Part shown: positions 27,734-37,534 of the stretch, in pieces
Layout: each line of letters starts with the position of its first letter
Position numbering within the stretch: the stretch's first letter is position 1
Source of the DNA: Isobaculum melis
GTDB taxonomy: Bacteria; Bacillota; Bacilli; Lactobacillales; Carnobacteriaceae
Assembly (NCBI RefSeq): GCF_900111355.1
Contig: NZ_FOHA01000008.1
Location: 1 to 64,000, forward strand
Direction: 5' to 3'
Length of the DNA stretch: 64,000 nucleotides
The notes under the pieces: model-generated
Told to the model about the DNA's origin: nothing
Database searches by the model: none
Seen by the model: the letters and a program-made list of their open reading frames with translations, nothing else
Program-made: the position numbers and the translations under genes

Positions 27734-27797
27734 GTGCAGAAAATCCTTACTGCGCTTGTTTTTGATGACTATTATAGAAATGAAGGTAGAGAGAAAA

Positions 27798-30700
27798 ATG
27801 AGTAATTTAGTACAGCTTTTAGGGAAAACAAAAAAAGTCTCCGCCTTATTTGATGAGATTAAAACGAAGCAAAAGCAATTAGTGCTTGGTTTATCTGGCT
27901 CAGCACGGACTTTAGTGATGAGTGCAATCTTAGAAAAGAGACAAACACCGCTTCTTGTGATTGCACATAATTTATATCATGCCAGTCAATTAATGGAGGA
28001 TTTTGCTTCTTTTGTACCAGAAGAGCAACTGCATTTATTTCCTGTGGATGAAATGTTAGCAGCAGAAATGTCGATTGCTTCCCCTGAGTACCGTGCAGAG
28101 CGTGTGGCAACAATGCATTATTTATTAAGTGAACAGGCTGGTGTAGTAGTGGTTCCTTTATCTGGTGTCAGAAAAATATTGCCACCAAAACAGATCTGGT
28201 CAGATTTTTCATTTAAATTAATTGCTGGGGAAGAATTGCCGATTCAAGAGATAGCAGCTGAGTTGGTAGATATGGGCTATACAAGGGAGCGAATGGTTGC
28301 AACACCAGGTGAATTTAGTATCCGTGGGGGTATTATTGATATCTATCCTTTAACAACGCCTTATCCCGTGCGAATTGATCTTTTTGATACAGAAATTGAT
28401 TCATTAAGGTATTTTGATGTGGAAACACAACGCTCTTTGGAAAATTTATCTGAAATCACGATTTTGCCAGCTACAGATATTCTTGTAACAAAAGAAATGC
28501 TTCTACAAGCGGCACCTAAGCTGCATGCTGATTTCCAACGAAATAAAGAATTAATCACTGAGAAAGAAGCACAAGAGCTCTTTATTAAACAAATGACACC
28601 TATCTTGGATGCTTTTTCAAAAGGGGAATGGATAGACGAATTAGTGATGTTTACGGATTATCTTTATCCAAATAAACAAAGTATTTTAGATTACTTAAGT
28701 GAAGATAGTCTAGTTGTACTAGATGATTATCCTCGTATCATGGAAACAGAGCGTCGTTTGGCTGAGGAAGAAGCTGAATGGATGACCGCTAAGCTTGCGG
28801 AGCGTCGTATTTTACAAATGCAGCAATTTTCAAATGACTTTAGACAGGTAATTAAAGGTCTACCACAAGATTTGCTTTACTTTTCACTCTTTCAAAAAGG
28901 GATGGGCAATCTAAAGTTTTCTGCTATTCATAACTTTGAGTACCGCAATATGCAACAATTTTTTGGGCAAATGCCTTTAGTCAAAACAGAGATGGATCGC
29001 TGGCAAAAGCAAAATGAAACAGTTGTTGTAATGGTTTCAGATGAGGAACGAAGTAAGAAGGTGCAAGAAACTTTTGCGGAATTTGGAATTCAAGGTGTAG
29101 TGGCTGAAAAGGATCAAATTCAAGCTGGGAAAATCCAAATTATTGTGGGCACAATTCATAATGGTTTTGAGCTACCAAAGGAAAAGCTGGTTGTTTTAAA
29201 TGAGCGAGAATTATTTAATACCGTTGCAAAAAAAGTGGCACGTAGACAGACCTTATCTAATGCCGAACGGATTAAAAGCTATTCTGAATTGAATCCAGGA
29301 GACTATGTGGTTCATGTGAACCATGGGATTGGTAAATATGTAGGCATGGAAACCTTAGAAATTAATGGCAATCATCAAGACTATCTGTCTGTTATTTATA
29401 AAGATGATGCCAAATTATTTATTCCTGTTACACAGTTAAACCTTTTGCAAAAATATGTTTCATCAGAAGCGAAAACACCTAAAATCAATAAATTAGGTGG
29501 CAGTGAGTGGGCGAAAACCAAACGCAAGGTTGCAGCAAAAATTGAAGATATTGCAGATGAATTAATTGAGCTTTATGCGGCAAGAGATGCTGAGGTAGGT
29601 TATGCTTTTGCTCCTGATGATGCTTATCAAAAAGAATTTGAAGATGCCTTTCCATATAGTGAAACAGAGGATCAGCTCAGAAGTGTGAGCGAAATTAAGC
29701 ATGATATGGAAGGTAAGAAACCAATGGACCGCCTGTTAGTCGGAGATGTTGGTTATGGTAAAACAGAAGTAGCCTTACGTGCAATTTTTAAAGCGATTCA
29801 AGATGGAAAACAGGTTGCGTTTTTAGTGCCAACCACAATTTTAGCGCAACAGCATTATGAAACCATGTTAGCTCGATTTGAAGGATTTCCTATTAATGTA
29901 GGGTTACTTAGCCGTTTTAGAACGAAAAAACAACAAGAAGCAACGATTGAAGGCTTAAGAAAAGGGCAAGTAGATGTGGTAGTTGGCACACACCGCGTGT
30001 TGTCACAAGATATTCAATTCCAAGATTTAGGCTTGCTTGTGGTAGATGAAGAACAACGCTTTGGTGTGAAGCATAAAGAAAAGCTGAAACAATTAAAATC
30101 ACAGGTAGATGTGTTAACCTTAACAGCTACACCAATTCCTAGAACCCTTCATATGTCAATGCTAGGTGTGAGAGATTTATCCGTTATTGAAACACCACCA
30201 GCTAATCGGTATCCAGTCCAAACATATGTGATGGAACAGAATGCAGGTGCAATTAGAGAAGCCATTGAACGAGAAATGGCTCGTGGTGGACAAGCATTTT
30301 ATTTGTATAATCGAGTGGAAACAATTGGGAGGAAAGTAGAAGAGCTGCAAGATTTAGTGCCAGATGCTAGAATTGCCTATGCCCATGGTCAAATGTCTGA
30401 AACGGAATTAGAAAGCATTCTTTATCAATTTATTGAGGGCAGCTTTGATGTGTTAGTGACCACAACCATTATTGAAACTGGGGTTGATATCCCTAATGTG
30501 AATACATTGTTTGTTGAAAATGCTGATTATATGGGCTTATCCCAGCTTTATCAATTGCGTGGCCGCGTTGGGAGAACCAATCGTGTAGCTTATGCCTATT
30601 TCATGTATCAAGCAGATAAGGTGCTAAATGAGGTTAGCGAAAAACGTTTACAAGCGATTAAAGATTTTACCGAGTTAGGTTCAGGATTTAAAATCGCAAT

Positions 30701-31319
30701 GCGCGATTTATCGATTAGAGGAGCAGGGAATCTTTTAGGTGCGCAGCAACATGGCTTTATTGATTCTGTTGGTTTTGATTTATATTCTGAAATGTTAAGT
30801 GCCGCAGTTGCTAAAAAACGTGGTTTAGAAACAAAAGAAGAAAAAACAGAGATTGAAATTGAGTTAGAAATTGACGCTTACATTCCAAGTAGCTATATTG
30901 AAGATGAAAGACAAAAAATTGAAATTTATAAACGGATTAGAGAGCTTAAGAGTCAAGAAGAATGGTTAGAGCTACAAAGTGATTTAATTGATCGTTTTGC
31001 AGAGTTTCCAGATGAAGTGGAGCAGCTTCTTGCTGTAGGGCAAATCAAAATGGAAGGTGAACGTGCCTTAATTGAAAAAGTAAAACAGGAAAAAGACACG
31101 ATTTCCATGACCCTGTCTGAAGAAGGAACAAAACGCACACCAGCAGAAGAAATATTTAAGGCCTTAAGCGATGTCCCATTCCGGGCCAATATGGCTGTGA
31201 ATAAAAATCAGTTGACTGTTAAGCTGGATATCCGAAAAGCTGAAACCTATCAATGGCTGAAAGGAATTTATCTTTTTGCATTAGGCTTAGCTACCTATCG
31301 ACAAGAACAGACGAAATAA
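27798..31319 (+). CDS. mfd: Transcription-repair coupling factor
   Basis: A protein of 1173 residues, the Mfd length, from the ATG at 27798 (MSNLVQLLGKTKK). It has an N-terminal UvrB-like module (EYRAERVATMHYLL, RGGIIDIYP), the RNA-polymerase-binding domain with YVVHVNHGIGKYVGMETL around residue 500, and a RecG-like translocase with P-loop GDVGYGKTEVA (about 650) and DEEQ box (about 748). TATPIPRTLHMS, the RGRVGR motif and a C-terminal TRCF domain follow. It pushes stalled RNA polymerase off lesions and recruits UvrA. It follows pth closely in the same operon. Confidence 0.97.
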   Translation: MSNLVQLLGKTKKVSALFDEIKTKQKQLVLGLSGSARTLVMSAILEKRQTPLLVIAHNLYHASQLMEDFASFVPEEQLHLFPVDEMLAAEMSIASPEYRAERVATMHYLLSEQAGVVVVPLSGVRKILPPKQIWSDFSFKLIAGEELPIQEIAAELVDMGYTRERMVATPGEFSIRGGIIDIYPLTTPYPVRIDLFDTEIDSLRYFDVETQRSLENLSEITILPATDILVTKEMLLQAAPKLHADFQRNKELITEKEAQELFIKQMTPILDAFSKGEWIDELVMFTDYLYPNKQSILDYLSEDSLVVLDDYPRIMETERRLAEEEAEWMTAKLAERRILQMQQFSNDFRQVIKGLPQDLLYFSLFQKGMGNLKFSAIHNFEYRNMQQFFGQMPLVKTEMDRWQKQNETVVVMVSDEERSKKVQETFAEFGIQGVVAEKDQIQAGKIQIIVGTIHNGFELPKEKLVVLNERELFNTVAKKVARRQTLSNAERIKSYSELNPGDYVVHVNHGIGKYVGMETLEINGNHQDYLSVIYKDDAKLFIPVTQLNLLQKYVSSEAKTPKINKLGGSEWAKTKRKVAAKIEDIADELIELYAARDAEVGYAFAPDDAYQKEFEDAFPYSETEDQLRSVSEIKHDMEGKKPMDRLLVGDVGYGKTEVALRAIFKAIQDGKQVAFLVPTTILAQQHYETMLARFEGFPINVGLLSRFRTKKQQEATIEGLRKGQVDVVVGTHRVLSQDIQFQDLGLLVVDEEQRFGVKHKEKLKQLKSQVDVLTLTATPIPRTLHMSMLGVRDLSVIETPPANRYPVQTYVMEQNAGAIREAIEREMARGGQAFYLYNRVETIGRKVEELQDLVPDARIAYAHGQMSETELESILYQFIEGSFDVLVTTTIIETGVDIPNVNTLFVENADYMGLSQLYQLRGRVGRTNRVAYAYFMYQADKVLNEVSEKRLQAIKDFTELGSGFKIAMRDLSIRGAGNLLGAQQHGFIDSVGFDLYSEMLSAAVAKKRGLETKEEKTEIEIELEIDAYIPSSYIEDERQKIEIYKRIRELKSQEEWLELQSDLIDRFAEFPDEVEQLLAVGQIKMEGERALIEKVKQEKDTISMTLSEEGTKRTPAEEIFKALSDVPFRANMAVNKNQLTVKLDIRKAETYQWLKGIYLFALGLATYRQEQTK

Positions 31320-31334
31320 AAAGGAGGCGATAAC

Positions 31335-32927
31335 ATGGCTAATAAAGAAATGAAACATTTAATGAAAGGGGCAATTGTCCTTTCTATCGCAGGATTTATT
31401 GCGAAATTTTTAAGCGCCATTTATCGTGTTCCTTTTCAAAATATGGTGGGAGATGTAGGGTTTTATGTTTACCAGCAAGTTTATCCAATTTATGGCATTG
31501 GGATGACCTTTGCTTTAACAGGTTTACCTGTCTTCATGTCTAAGCTTGTTGCGGAAACTAAAGATGGTCCACATCTAAAACGAATGCTCAGAAATGCATT
31601 TTTCATTGTAAGTGTTTTTTCAATAGTAATTACAATAGGTCTATATGCTTTGTCGGATTATATCGCCCTTCAAATGGGTGATGCTCAGCTATCGAGTTTG
31701 ATTAAAGCTGTTTCTCCAATGTTTTTATGTATGCCCTTATTGGTGATTGGAAGAGGCTATTTTCAAGGCAGATATGAGATGCGTCCAACGGCTGTTTCCC
31801 AAGTGGTTGAACAGATTGTTAGGGTAGCCGTGATTTTAATTGCAGCAGCTTTCTTTTTAAAAGGAGGCATGACCTACTATCAAATGGGGAGCAATGCAAT
31901 GTCTAGTGCGTGGATAGCAGGGGTCTTTGCTAGCTTGATATTACTTTATTATTATGTGAAAAATAAGCAAACGATTCAGTTGGATTTAAACAGCAAGGTA
32001 TTGAATACTGAAAAAGAAGGCATCTCAATGAGTGAATTGTTTAAGCGGTTTGCAACAGAAGGGATTGCGATTTGTTTATTTGGTGCCATGCTAGTGTTGT
32101 TACAATTAGTGGATTCCTTTACATTGTATAATGGCTTACTAGATGGCGGTGCTTCAAGCATAGCCGCACAAATTGCTAAAGGGGTTTATGATCGTGGACA
32201 ACCATTGGTGCAATTAGGAATGGTTGTTGGAACAGGCTTTGCTTCTAGCTTAATCCCGATGCTCACGAGATATTTTGTGGTTAAAAAGCAAAAAGAATTT
32301 ATTCGAACCAGTGCCTCTCTGCTACGCATCACTATTACGTTTTCAGTTGCTGCTACAGTTGGACTGATTACCTTATTGCCATATGTCAATCGCTTGCTGT
32401 TTTCAACCAATAGTGGTGCAATTGTCTTGGCTATTTATGTATTAGCTATTATTTTAGCTTCACTAATTGTTGGGTGTAACACGATTTTACAAAGTCAAGA
32501 TCGACACAAGCCCGCCTTGTTGTCATTAATTGTTTGTTTAGGCTCAAAGGTCGTGCTTAATATGCAACTGGTTCCTTTATATGGAACAATTGGTGCAAGT
32601 ATTTCAACTGTAACCTCCTTGCTTCTTATGCTGATAATTCTTTGGAAATGTCTGCCAAAAGAAGTGAGATTAAGCGTCAGTCAAAAAGGCTTTCTTTGGA
32701 AATTATTCCTTTGTTGTGTTGCAATGGTGATCATTGTCTATGCGCTTTCATTTGGTTTAGTCAGCTCACCAATTGGTGGAATGGGAAGAATGGGGGACTT
32801 TATCATAGCAATAGGTTGTGTGCTAGCAGGAGCGGGTGCCTTTTTATGGCTGATGATTCGTTTGAAATTATTTACATTAAAAGAATGGATTTCATTGCCA
32901 TTTGGTAAAAAAATACTGAGAAAGTAG
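31335..32927 (+). CDS. MOP-superfamily polysaccharide/lipid flippase-like membrane protein (YabM/SpoVB-type)
   Basis: A protein of 530 residues with about 14 membrane segments. It starts KHLMKGAIVLSIAGFIAKFLSAIYRVPFQNMVGD, the hallmark of the SpoVB/YabM branch of the MOP flippases. Those proteins are relatives of MurJ-like lipid II transporters, and some members can flip lipid II. The position between mfd and the MazG-type gene is the same as Bacillus yabM. Its role here, in cell wall or polysaccharide precursor export, is inferred. AAGGAGG lies 9 bases before the ATG. Confidence 0.9.
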   Translation: MANKEMKHLMKGAIVLSIAGFIAKFLSAIYRVPFQNMVGDVGFYVYQQVYPIYGIGMTFALTGLPVFMSKLVAETKDGPHLKRMLRNAFFIVSVFSIVITIGLYALSDYIALQMGDAQLSSLIKAVSPMFLCMPLLVIGRGYFQGRYEMRPTAVSQVVEQIVRVAVILIAAAFFLKGGMTYYQMGSNAMSSAWIAGVFASLILLYYYVKNKQTIQLDLNSKVLNTEKEGISMSELFKRFATEGIAICLFGAMLVLLQLVDSFTLYNGLLDGGASSIAAQIAKGVYDRGQPLVQLGMVVGTGFASSLIPMLTRYFVVKKQKEFIRTSASLLRITITFSVAATVGLITLLPYVNRLLFSTNSGAIVLAIYVLAIILASLIVGCNTILQSQDRHKPALLSLIVCLGSKVVLNMQLVPLYGTIGASISTVTSLLLMLIILWKCLPKEVRLSVSQKGFLWKLFLCCVAMVIIVYALSFGLVSSPIGGMGRMGDFIIAIGCVLAGAGAFLWLMIRLKLFTLKEWISLPFGKKILRK

Positions 32928-32937
32928 GAACATCAAT

Positions 32938-33993
32938 ATGGGGAAAATAACCATCGTTGGGCTAGGGGCAGGAGATATGTCACAGCTACCAATGGGCGTT
33001 TATCAATTGCTACAATCAAATCAGCCAATCTATTTGAGAACGAAGTTACATCCAGTTGTAACGCAATTAGCTGAAGAAGGTCTTATAATGGCATCGTTTG
33101 ATGCAATTTATGAGCAAAATCAGCAATTTGATGGTGTCTATGAGCAAGTCGTAAAGGAATTGCTACAATTAGCAGAACAGCAAGATATTATTTATGCTGT
33201 ACCAGGACACCCTATGGTTGCAGAGAAAACGGTTCAACTATTATTGAAAGAGCAGCAACAAATAACCGTTGAGATTGCTGGCGGTCAAAGCTTTTTAGAT
33301 GATTTTTTTACAGCTGTTAAAATTGATCCAATTGAAGGATTTCAGTTATTAGATGCCCTTGCTTTAAATGGTGATCAATTGCAAATGAGTCAACATCTGA
33401 TTATCATGCAAGTATTTGATGCTTTTGTGGCAAGTGATGTGAAATTACTATTAACTGAAAAATACCCAGATGATCATCAAGTAGCACTTGTTCATGAAGC
33501 CGGAAGTGCAAATGAAGTGGTTGAATGGAAGCCTTTATATGAAATTGATCGAATGGAGGGTGTGCATAACTTAACCTCTCTTTATGTGCCACCACTTCCT
33601 TTAGATGAACGCACAACTGAGTTTGCAACCTTGCAAAGCTATATGGATGAAATCACAGGACCAACAGGAGATATTTGGATTCGTGAACAAAATAATCAAA
33701 GCTTAGTTCCTTATTTAGAAGAGGAAACTGCGGAGTTAATCGCAGCAATTGAAAAAGATGACATTGACAATATGGTAGAGGAATTAGGCGATATTCTCAT
33801 GCAAGTAATGTACCATGCGAGTATTGGTGAAAAAGAAGGCATGTTTACCTTTGAAGAAATGTTAGCCACACTTAATAAAAAGTTACGTAGAAGGCACCCA
33901 CATGTTTTTGATGGTGTGACAATCAATTCCATTGCAGAATTAGATCAATTATGGCAAAAAATAAAAGAAACAGAAAAGAGGAAACACCAATGA
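32938..33993 (+). CDS. Tetrapyrrole methylase-like / MazG NTP pyrophosphohydrolase fusion (YabN-like, short)
   Basis: A protein of 351 residues, shorter than the ~490-residue YabN. Residues 1-220 form a SAM-dependent tetrapyrrole-methylase-like domain (ITIVGLGAGD, YLRTKLHPVV, YAVPGHPMVAEKT). From about 245 a MazG domain follows with the metal-binding glutamates in YLEEETAEL and VEELGDILMQVMYHA, ending RRRHPHVFDG. The usual CPWD motif at the start of MazG is replaced by GDIW, and the second half of a full MazG is missing. MazG removes aberrant NTPs. It overlaps rqcP by 4 bases. Whether both domains are active is uncertain. Confidence 0.85.
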   Translation: MGKITIVGLGAGDMSQLPMGVYQLLQSNQPIYLRTKLHPVVTQLAEEGLIMASFDAIYEQNQQFDGVYEQVVKELLQLAEQQDIIYAVPGHPMVAEKTVQLLLKEQQQITVEIAGGQSFLDDFFTAVKIDPIEGFQLLDALALNGDQLQMSQHLIIMQVFDAFVASDVKLLLTEKYPDDHQVALVHEAGSANEVVEWKPLYEIDRMEGVHNLTSLYVPPLPLDERTTEFATLQSYMDEITGPTGDIWIREQNNQSLVPYLEEETAELIAAIEKDDIDNMVEELGDILMQVMYHASIGEKEGMFTFEEMLATLNKKLRRRHPHVFDGVTINSIAELDQLWQKIKETEKRKHQ

Positions 33994-34256
33994 GATTAGA
34001 TAAATTTTTAAAAGTATCACGTTTAATTAAACGAAGAACTGTTGCAAAAGAAATGGCTGACAAAGGTCGGATTAAAATTAATCAAGTTGTTGGCAAGTCT
34101 TCTTCAGTAGTCAAATTAGGCGATGAACTAGCTATTAGCTATGGCAATAAAGAGCTAGTTGTCCAAATTGACCGTATTGAGGAAACAACAAAAAAAGAGC
34201 TAGCAAAAGAAATGTACCATATCTTAAGTGAAAATTATAAAAATGTAGGCGAATAA
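33990..34256 (+). CDS. rqcP: S4-domain RNA-binding protein RqcP (YabO/Hsp15-type)
   Basis: A protein of 88 residues from the ATG at 33990, which overlaps the mazG stop. The S4 domain reads MRLDKFLKVSRLIKRRTVAKEMADKGRIKINQ, the standard Hsp15/RqcP pattern. RqcP works with RqcH on stalled 50S-peptidyl-tRNA complexes to add C-terminal alanine tails in Firmicutes. The position between mazG and divIC equals Bacillus yabO. A longer in-frame reading from 33951 lies inside mazG and lacks a ribosome site. Confidence 0.93.
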   Translation: MRLDKFLKVSRLIKRRTVAKEMADKGRIKINQVVGKSSSVVKLGDELAISYGNKELVVQIDRIEETTKKELAKEMYHILSENYKNVGE

Positions 34257-34324
34257 AGTTAGACAAAGCAGCAAATGGTTGTTATAATTTCTTTGATATT
34301 AATAATGAATGAGGTGAGATAGGC

Positions 34325-34786
34325 ATGAATAGGCGAACTAAAAAGAATAAGAAAATAGAGAGTCTACAAAATGACTATACTCAAGAGAAAACATTAGAGG
34401 CTAGAAAACGGTCGAAAAGTAAACGTAATATGCGTAGACGTATGTCACTGATGCTAGTGGTTGGCTGCGTGTTAATTGGCTTATTAATCGTTCGTGTTTT
34501 TAACAATCAAGCCCGTATCAAAAAAATTGAGCAAGAGAAAATTGAGGCCACTGCTGAATTAAGAAATGTTGAGCAATTGCAACGCAATTTACAAAATAGA
34601 GTGACGCAACTACAAGATGAAAGTTTTTTGGCAAAGTTAGCAAGAAGTAAATATTATTTATCCAAAGATGGCGAACTCATTTTTAGAATGCCAGAAGAAG
34701 AGGAAGAGAGTGATTCCAGTAAGAAACAGCAAGATGCTACTGCTGAGAATGAAAAAAATGCAGATTCGACTGAAAATAAAGATTAA
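34325..34786 (+). CDS. divIC: Septum formation initiator, DivIC/FtsB family
   Basis: A protein of 153 residues. A basic cytoplasmic N-terminus (RRTKKNKK... KRNMRRR) precedes one membrane segment at about 41-59. A coiled coil (KKIEQEKIEATAELRNVEQLQRNLQNRV) and an acidic tail follow. LAKLARSKYYLSKDGELIFRMPE is the conserved DivIC end. It forms the DivIB-DivIC-FtsL division complex. Position downstream of rqcP matches Bacillus. GAGGTGAGA precedes the ATG. Confidence 0.92.
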   Translation: MNRRTKKNKKIESLQNDYTQEKTLEARKRSKSKRNMRRRMSLMLVVGCVLIGLLIVRVFNNQARIKKIEQEKIEATAELRNVEQLQRNLQNRVTQLQDESFLAKLARSKYYLSKDGELIFRMPEEEEESDSSKKQQDATAENEKNADSTENKD

Positions 34787-34893
34787 TTGACATTTTTTTG
34801 AAAAAATAACGAAATTTGATGAAAATAACCATTGAAGTACAGCTATCACGTGATATAATGAAATCACCAGTTTTAAGGAGGAGCATATTTTTT

Positions 34894-35385
34894 ATGTCAA
34901 TTGAAGTAGGCAACAAACTACAAGGTAAGATTTCTGGAATTACAAATTTTGGTGCATTTATTGATTTAGGTCAAGGGAAAACAGGTTTGGTCCATATTAG
35001 TGAAGTATCAGATACATTCATTAAGGACATCAACGAAGTTTTAAAAGTTGGCGAAGAAGTTACTGTTAAGGTGATGTCAATTGGTGATGATGGGAAAATT
35101 GGTCTATCTATTCGTAGAGCAGTCGATAAACCGGCTGGAGAAACAAGACCAGCACCAAGCCAAAACCGTCCTTACAATAATGGCCCTAAAAAGAGCTTTA
35201 ACAACAATAATAGAGGCAGCAGTTATTCAGACCGTGGTGGAAATAATCACCGTCAAGCTGCAGCTCCAAAAGATGATTTTGATTCTTTGATGAGTAATTT
35301 CTTAAAAGATAGTGATGACAGATTGACATCATTGAAGAGAAATACTGAAGGTAAACGTGGCGGCCGTGGCGGTCGACGCAATTAA
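34894..35385 (+). CDS. S1-domain RNA-binding protein (YabR-like)
   Basis: A protein of 163 residues from the ATG at 34894 (AAGGAGGAG upstream). A single S1 domain covers residues 1-75 (VGNKLQGKISGITNFGAFIDLGQGKTGLVHISEVSD... VGEEVTVKVMSIGDDGKIGLSIR). The remainder is a low-complexity Asn/Gly/Arg-rich linker and a C-terminal RGGRGGRRN tail, likely an extra RNA-binding segment. The family binds RNA or ribosomes; its exact role is unclear. It has a terminator at 35399. Confidence 0.92.
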   Translation: MSIEVGNKLQGKISGITNFGAFIDLGQGKTGLVHISEVSDTFIKDINEVLKVGEEVTVKVMSIGDDGKIGLSIRRAVDKPAGETRPAPSQNRPYNNGPKKSFNNNNRGSSYSDRGGNNHRQAAAPKDDFDSLMSNFLKDSDDRLTSLKRNTEGKRGGRGGRRN

Positions 35386-35398
35386 TTATACAACTAAC

Positions 35399-35427
35399 AG
35401 AGGATAAGATGACTTATCCTCTTTTTG
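35399..35427 (+). terminator. Intrinsic terminator after the S1-domain gene
   Basis: AGAGGATAAG (35399-35408) and CTTATCCTCT (35413-35422) form a perfect stem with a 4-base loop, then T5. Confidence 0.88.
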
Positions 35428-35464
35428 CTTTCATCATAAACGAATAGAAAGGAGAGGCTGTAAG

Positions 35465-36850
35465 ATGTCGTTACTGCAGCAATTCATCACACAATTAAAG
35501 CAGTCTACTTCTATTAAAAAAGAAAGTAAACTATTGTTAGCAGTATCTGGTGGTGTAGATTCAATGGTCATGCTAGATTTATTTCAGCAATTACCAGCTG
35601 CTATTTTACCAGCATTTGCTGTTGTGCATATCCAGCATCAGTTAAGAGACGATGATCAGCTTGAACTGGCTTATTTGAAGCAGTACTGTGAGCAACATCA
35701 GCTTTCTTTTTATTCAAAAAAATGGGAAAAAGCAGACCAACCAATTTCTGGTATTGAAGCAGCTGCTCGGACGTTTCGTTATCAGGTCTTTCATGAAATA
35801 ATGGCTGAGCATCATTACACCCATCTTGTTTTAGCGCATCATGGTGAAGACCAAATAGAAACGATTTTAATGAAATTGACAAGAGGCAGTAGCTTGCCAG
35901 GAATTGCAGCGATGCAAACAGAACGGCCTTTTTTCAATCAGCAGCTTGTGAGACCGATGCTTTCTTTTTCTAAGACAACACTTTATGATTATGCCAAAAC
36001 ATACGGTGTGACCTACTTTGAGGATAAAAGTAATACGGATCTCGTCTATACACGTAATCGTTATCGTCAAGGGATGCTCCCTTTTTTAAAAGAGGAAAAT
36101 ACACAAGTAATCGCTCATTTCCAACAATTTTCTGAGGCTTTACATGATGTATTGGCTATTGCAACACCTGTCATTCAAGAGCAATTAAAGCAGGTACAAC
36201 TATCCAATAAAAATAGGTTATCGATTGAAAAAATATTACAATTACCTACTTATTTCCATCGTTTGCTACTAGGAGAATGGTTACAGCAACAGTTGACACC
36301 AAAAGAAGTCCCTTTTAATCAAGAACAGTTACAACAAATTGAAAGGCTGATTCAATCAGGTGGACCCAACCAATCAATTGATTTAGCTGATGGCTATCAA
36401 GTCAAACGAAATTATCAATCTGTGGAGCTTTGTAAAGGAATCACGCATAAGCCGATTCAGTCTACTAGTTTTTCATTGGCATTTGGTGAAACCATTGAAT
36501 TGCCAAATGGACAAAAAATTACATTAACAGATACAGCACATTTTCAGGCTAAGAAAAATGAACAAGTGATTTATTTAGCAAAGGACGCGTTAGCTTTACC
36601 ACTGACCATTCGCCACCGAGTGCCAGGGGATCGTATGACATTAAAAGGTTTAACGACAGGTTCAAAAAAAATAAAAGATATTTTTATTGACCAAAAAATT
36701 CCCAAAGAAATGCGAGAACAAGCCTATCTGATTCTTGATCGAGAAAAAAAAGTGATTTGCTTACTAAATTATAAGGAATCCCGATTGTCTATTGCTCAAG
36801 AAACTGATAAAATACAATACATACTCATCATTTCTAAAATGGATGAGTAG
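35465..36850 (+). CDS. tilS: tRNA(Ile)-lysidine synthetase
   Basis: A protein of 461 residues. It has the PP-loop SGGVDS at 28-33, HIQHQLRDDDQ, KKWEKADQP, LAHHGEDQIETILMKLTRGSSLPG and DKSNTDLVYTRNRYR, all diagnostic for TilS. The C-terminal substrate domain holds RHRVPGDRMTLKGLTTGSKKIKDIFID. It changes C34 to lysidine in tRNA-Ile(CAU) and is essential. It is followed 24 bases later by hpt and further by ftsH, the classical tilS-hpt-ftsH block. Confidence 0.96.
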   Translation: MSLLQQFITQLKQSTSIKKESKLLLAVSGGVDSMVMLDLFQQLPAAILPAFAVVHIQHQLRDDDQLELAYLKQYCEQHQLSFYSKKWEKADQPISGIEAAARTFRYQVFHEIMAEHHYTHLVLAHHGEDQIETILMKLTRGSSLPGIAAMQTERPFFNQQLVRPMLSFSKTTLYDYAKTYGVTYFEDKSNTDLVYTRNRYRQGMLPFLKEENTQVIAHFQQFSEALHDVLAIATPVIQEQLKQVQLSNKNRLSIEKILQLPTYFHRLLLGEWLQQQLTPKEVPFNQEQLQQIERLIQSGGPNQSIDLADGYQVKRNYQSVELCKGITHKPIQSTSFSLAFGETIELPNGQKITLTDTAHFQAKKNEQVIYLAKDALALPLTIRHRVPGDRMTLKGLTTGSKKIKDIFIDQKIPKEMREQAYLILDREKKVICLLNYKESRLSIAQETDKIQYILIISKMDE

Positions 36851-36874
36851 TGAGACTAGGAGGAGAATAAAGGC

Positions 36875-37417
36875 ATGCAAAACGATATTCAAAAGATACT
36901 TCTTTCAAAAGAGGAATTAGCAGAAAAAACGACAGCATTAGGCAAAGAAATTACTGCAGATTATAAAGGGAAAAATCCTCTAGTAGTAGGGATTTTAAAA
37001 GGCTCTATTTTATTTATGGCTGATCTTCTAAAAGAAATTGATACACATGTTGAAATGGATTTTATGGCGGTTTCAAGTTATGGAAATGAAATGGTATCCT
37101 CAGGAGAAGTCAAAATCCTTAAAGATTTAGATACAAATGTTGTAGGACGAGATATTCTAATTGTTGAAGATATCATTGATAGTGGACGCACGCTTGCGTA
37201 TCTTGCAGATCTTTTTAAATATCGTCAAGCGAAATCAGTCAAAATTGTGACCTTATTAGATAAGCCAGAAGGACGAGTTGTAGATATTACAGCAGATTAT
37301 GTTGGTTTTAATGTACCAAATGAATTCGTTGTAGGATATGGCTTAGATTATGCTGAACGTTATCGTAACTTGCCATACATTGGGGTTCTAAAACCAGAAA
37401 TTTACGAAGAGAAATAA
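36875..37417 (+). CDS. hpt: Hypoxanthine-guanine phosphoribosyltransferase
   Basis: A protein of 180 residues. The PRPP-binding motif is [17 protein letters not shown], with [20 protein letters not shown] as the nucleobase/PPi loop and [12 protein letters not shown]-like [12 protein letters not shown]. It salvages hypoxanthine and guanine to IMP and GMP. Some bacterial Hpt proteins also bind FtsH or TilS, consistent with the conserved gene order. AGGAGG precedes the ATG. Confidence 0.96.
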   Translation: MQNDIQKILLSKEELAEKTTALGKEITADYKGKNPLVVGILKGSILFMADLLKEIDTHVEMDFMAVSSYGNEMVSSGEVKILKDLDTNVVGRDILIVEDIIDSGRTLAYLADLFKYRQAKSVKIVTLLDKPEGRVVDITADYVGFNVPNEFVVGYGLDYAERYRNLPYIGVLKPEIYEEK

Positions 37418-37534
37418 ATGGTCAGTTAAGGTCAAATGTGATATGATTACGAGGAAAGTATTTATAGTGAAAAAACATATAAAACTACGGAAAACGTACA
37501 GCCGAAAAGGCCATGTATGTAGAGGGAGGACAAG

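Noticed and set aside
34894-35385. Asn/Gly/Arg-rich tail of the S1-domain protein as a possible repeat expansion.
   Set aside because: Low-complexity tails are common in this YabR-like family and the frame is intact.
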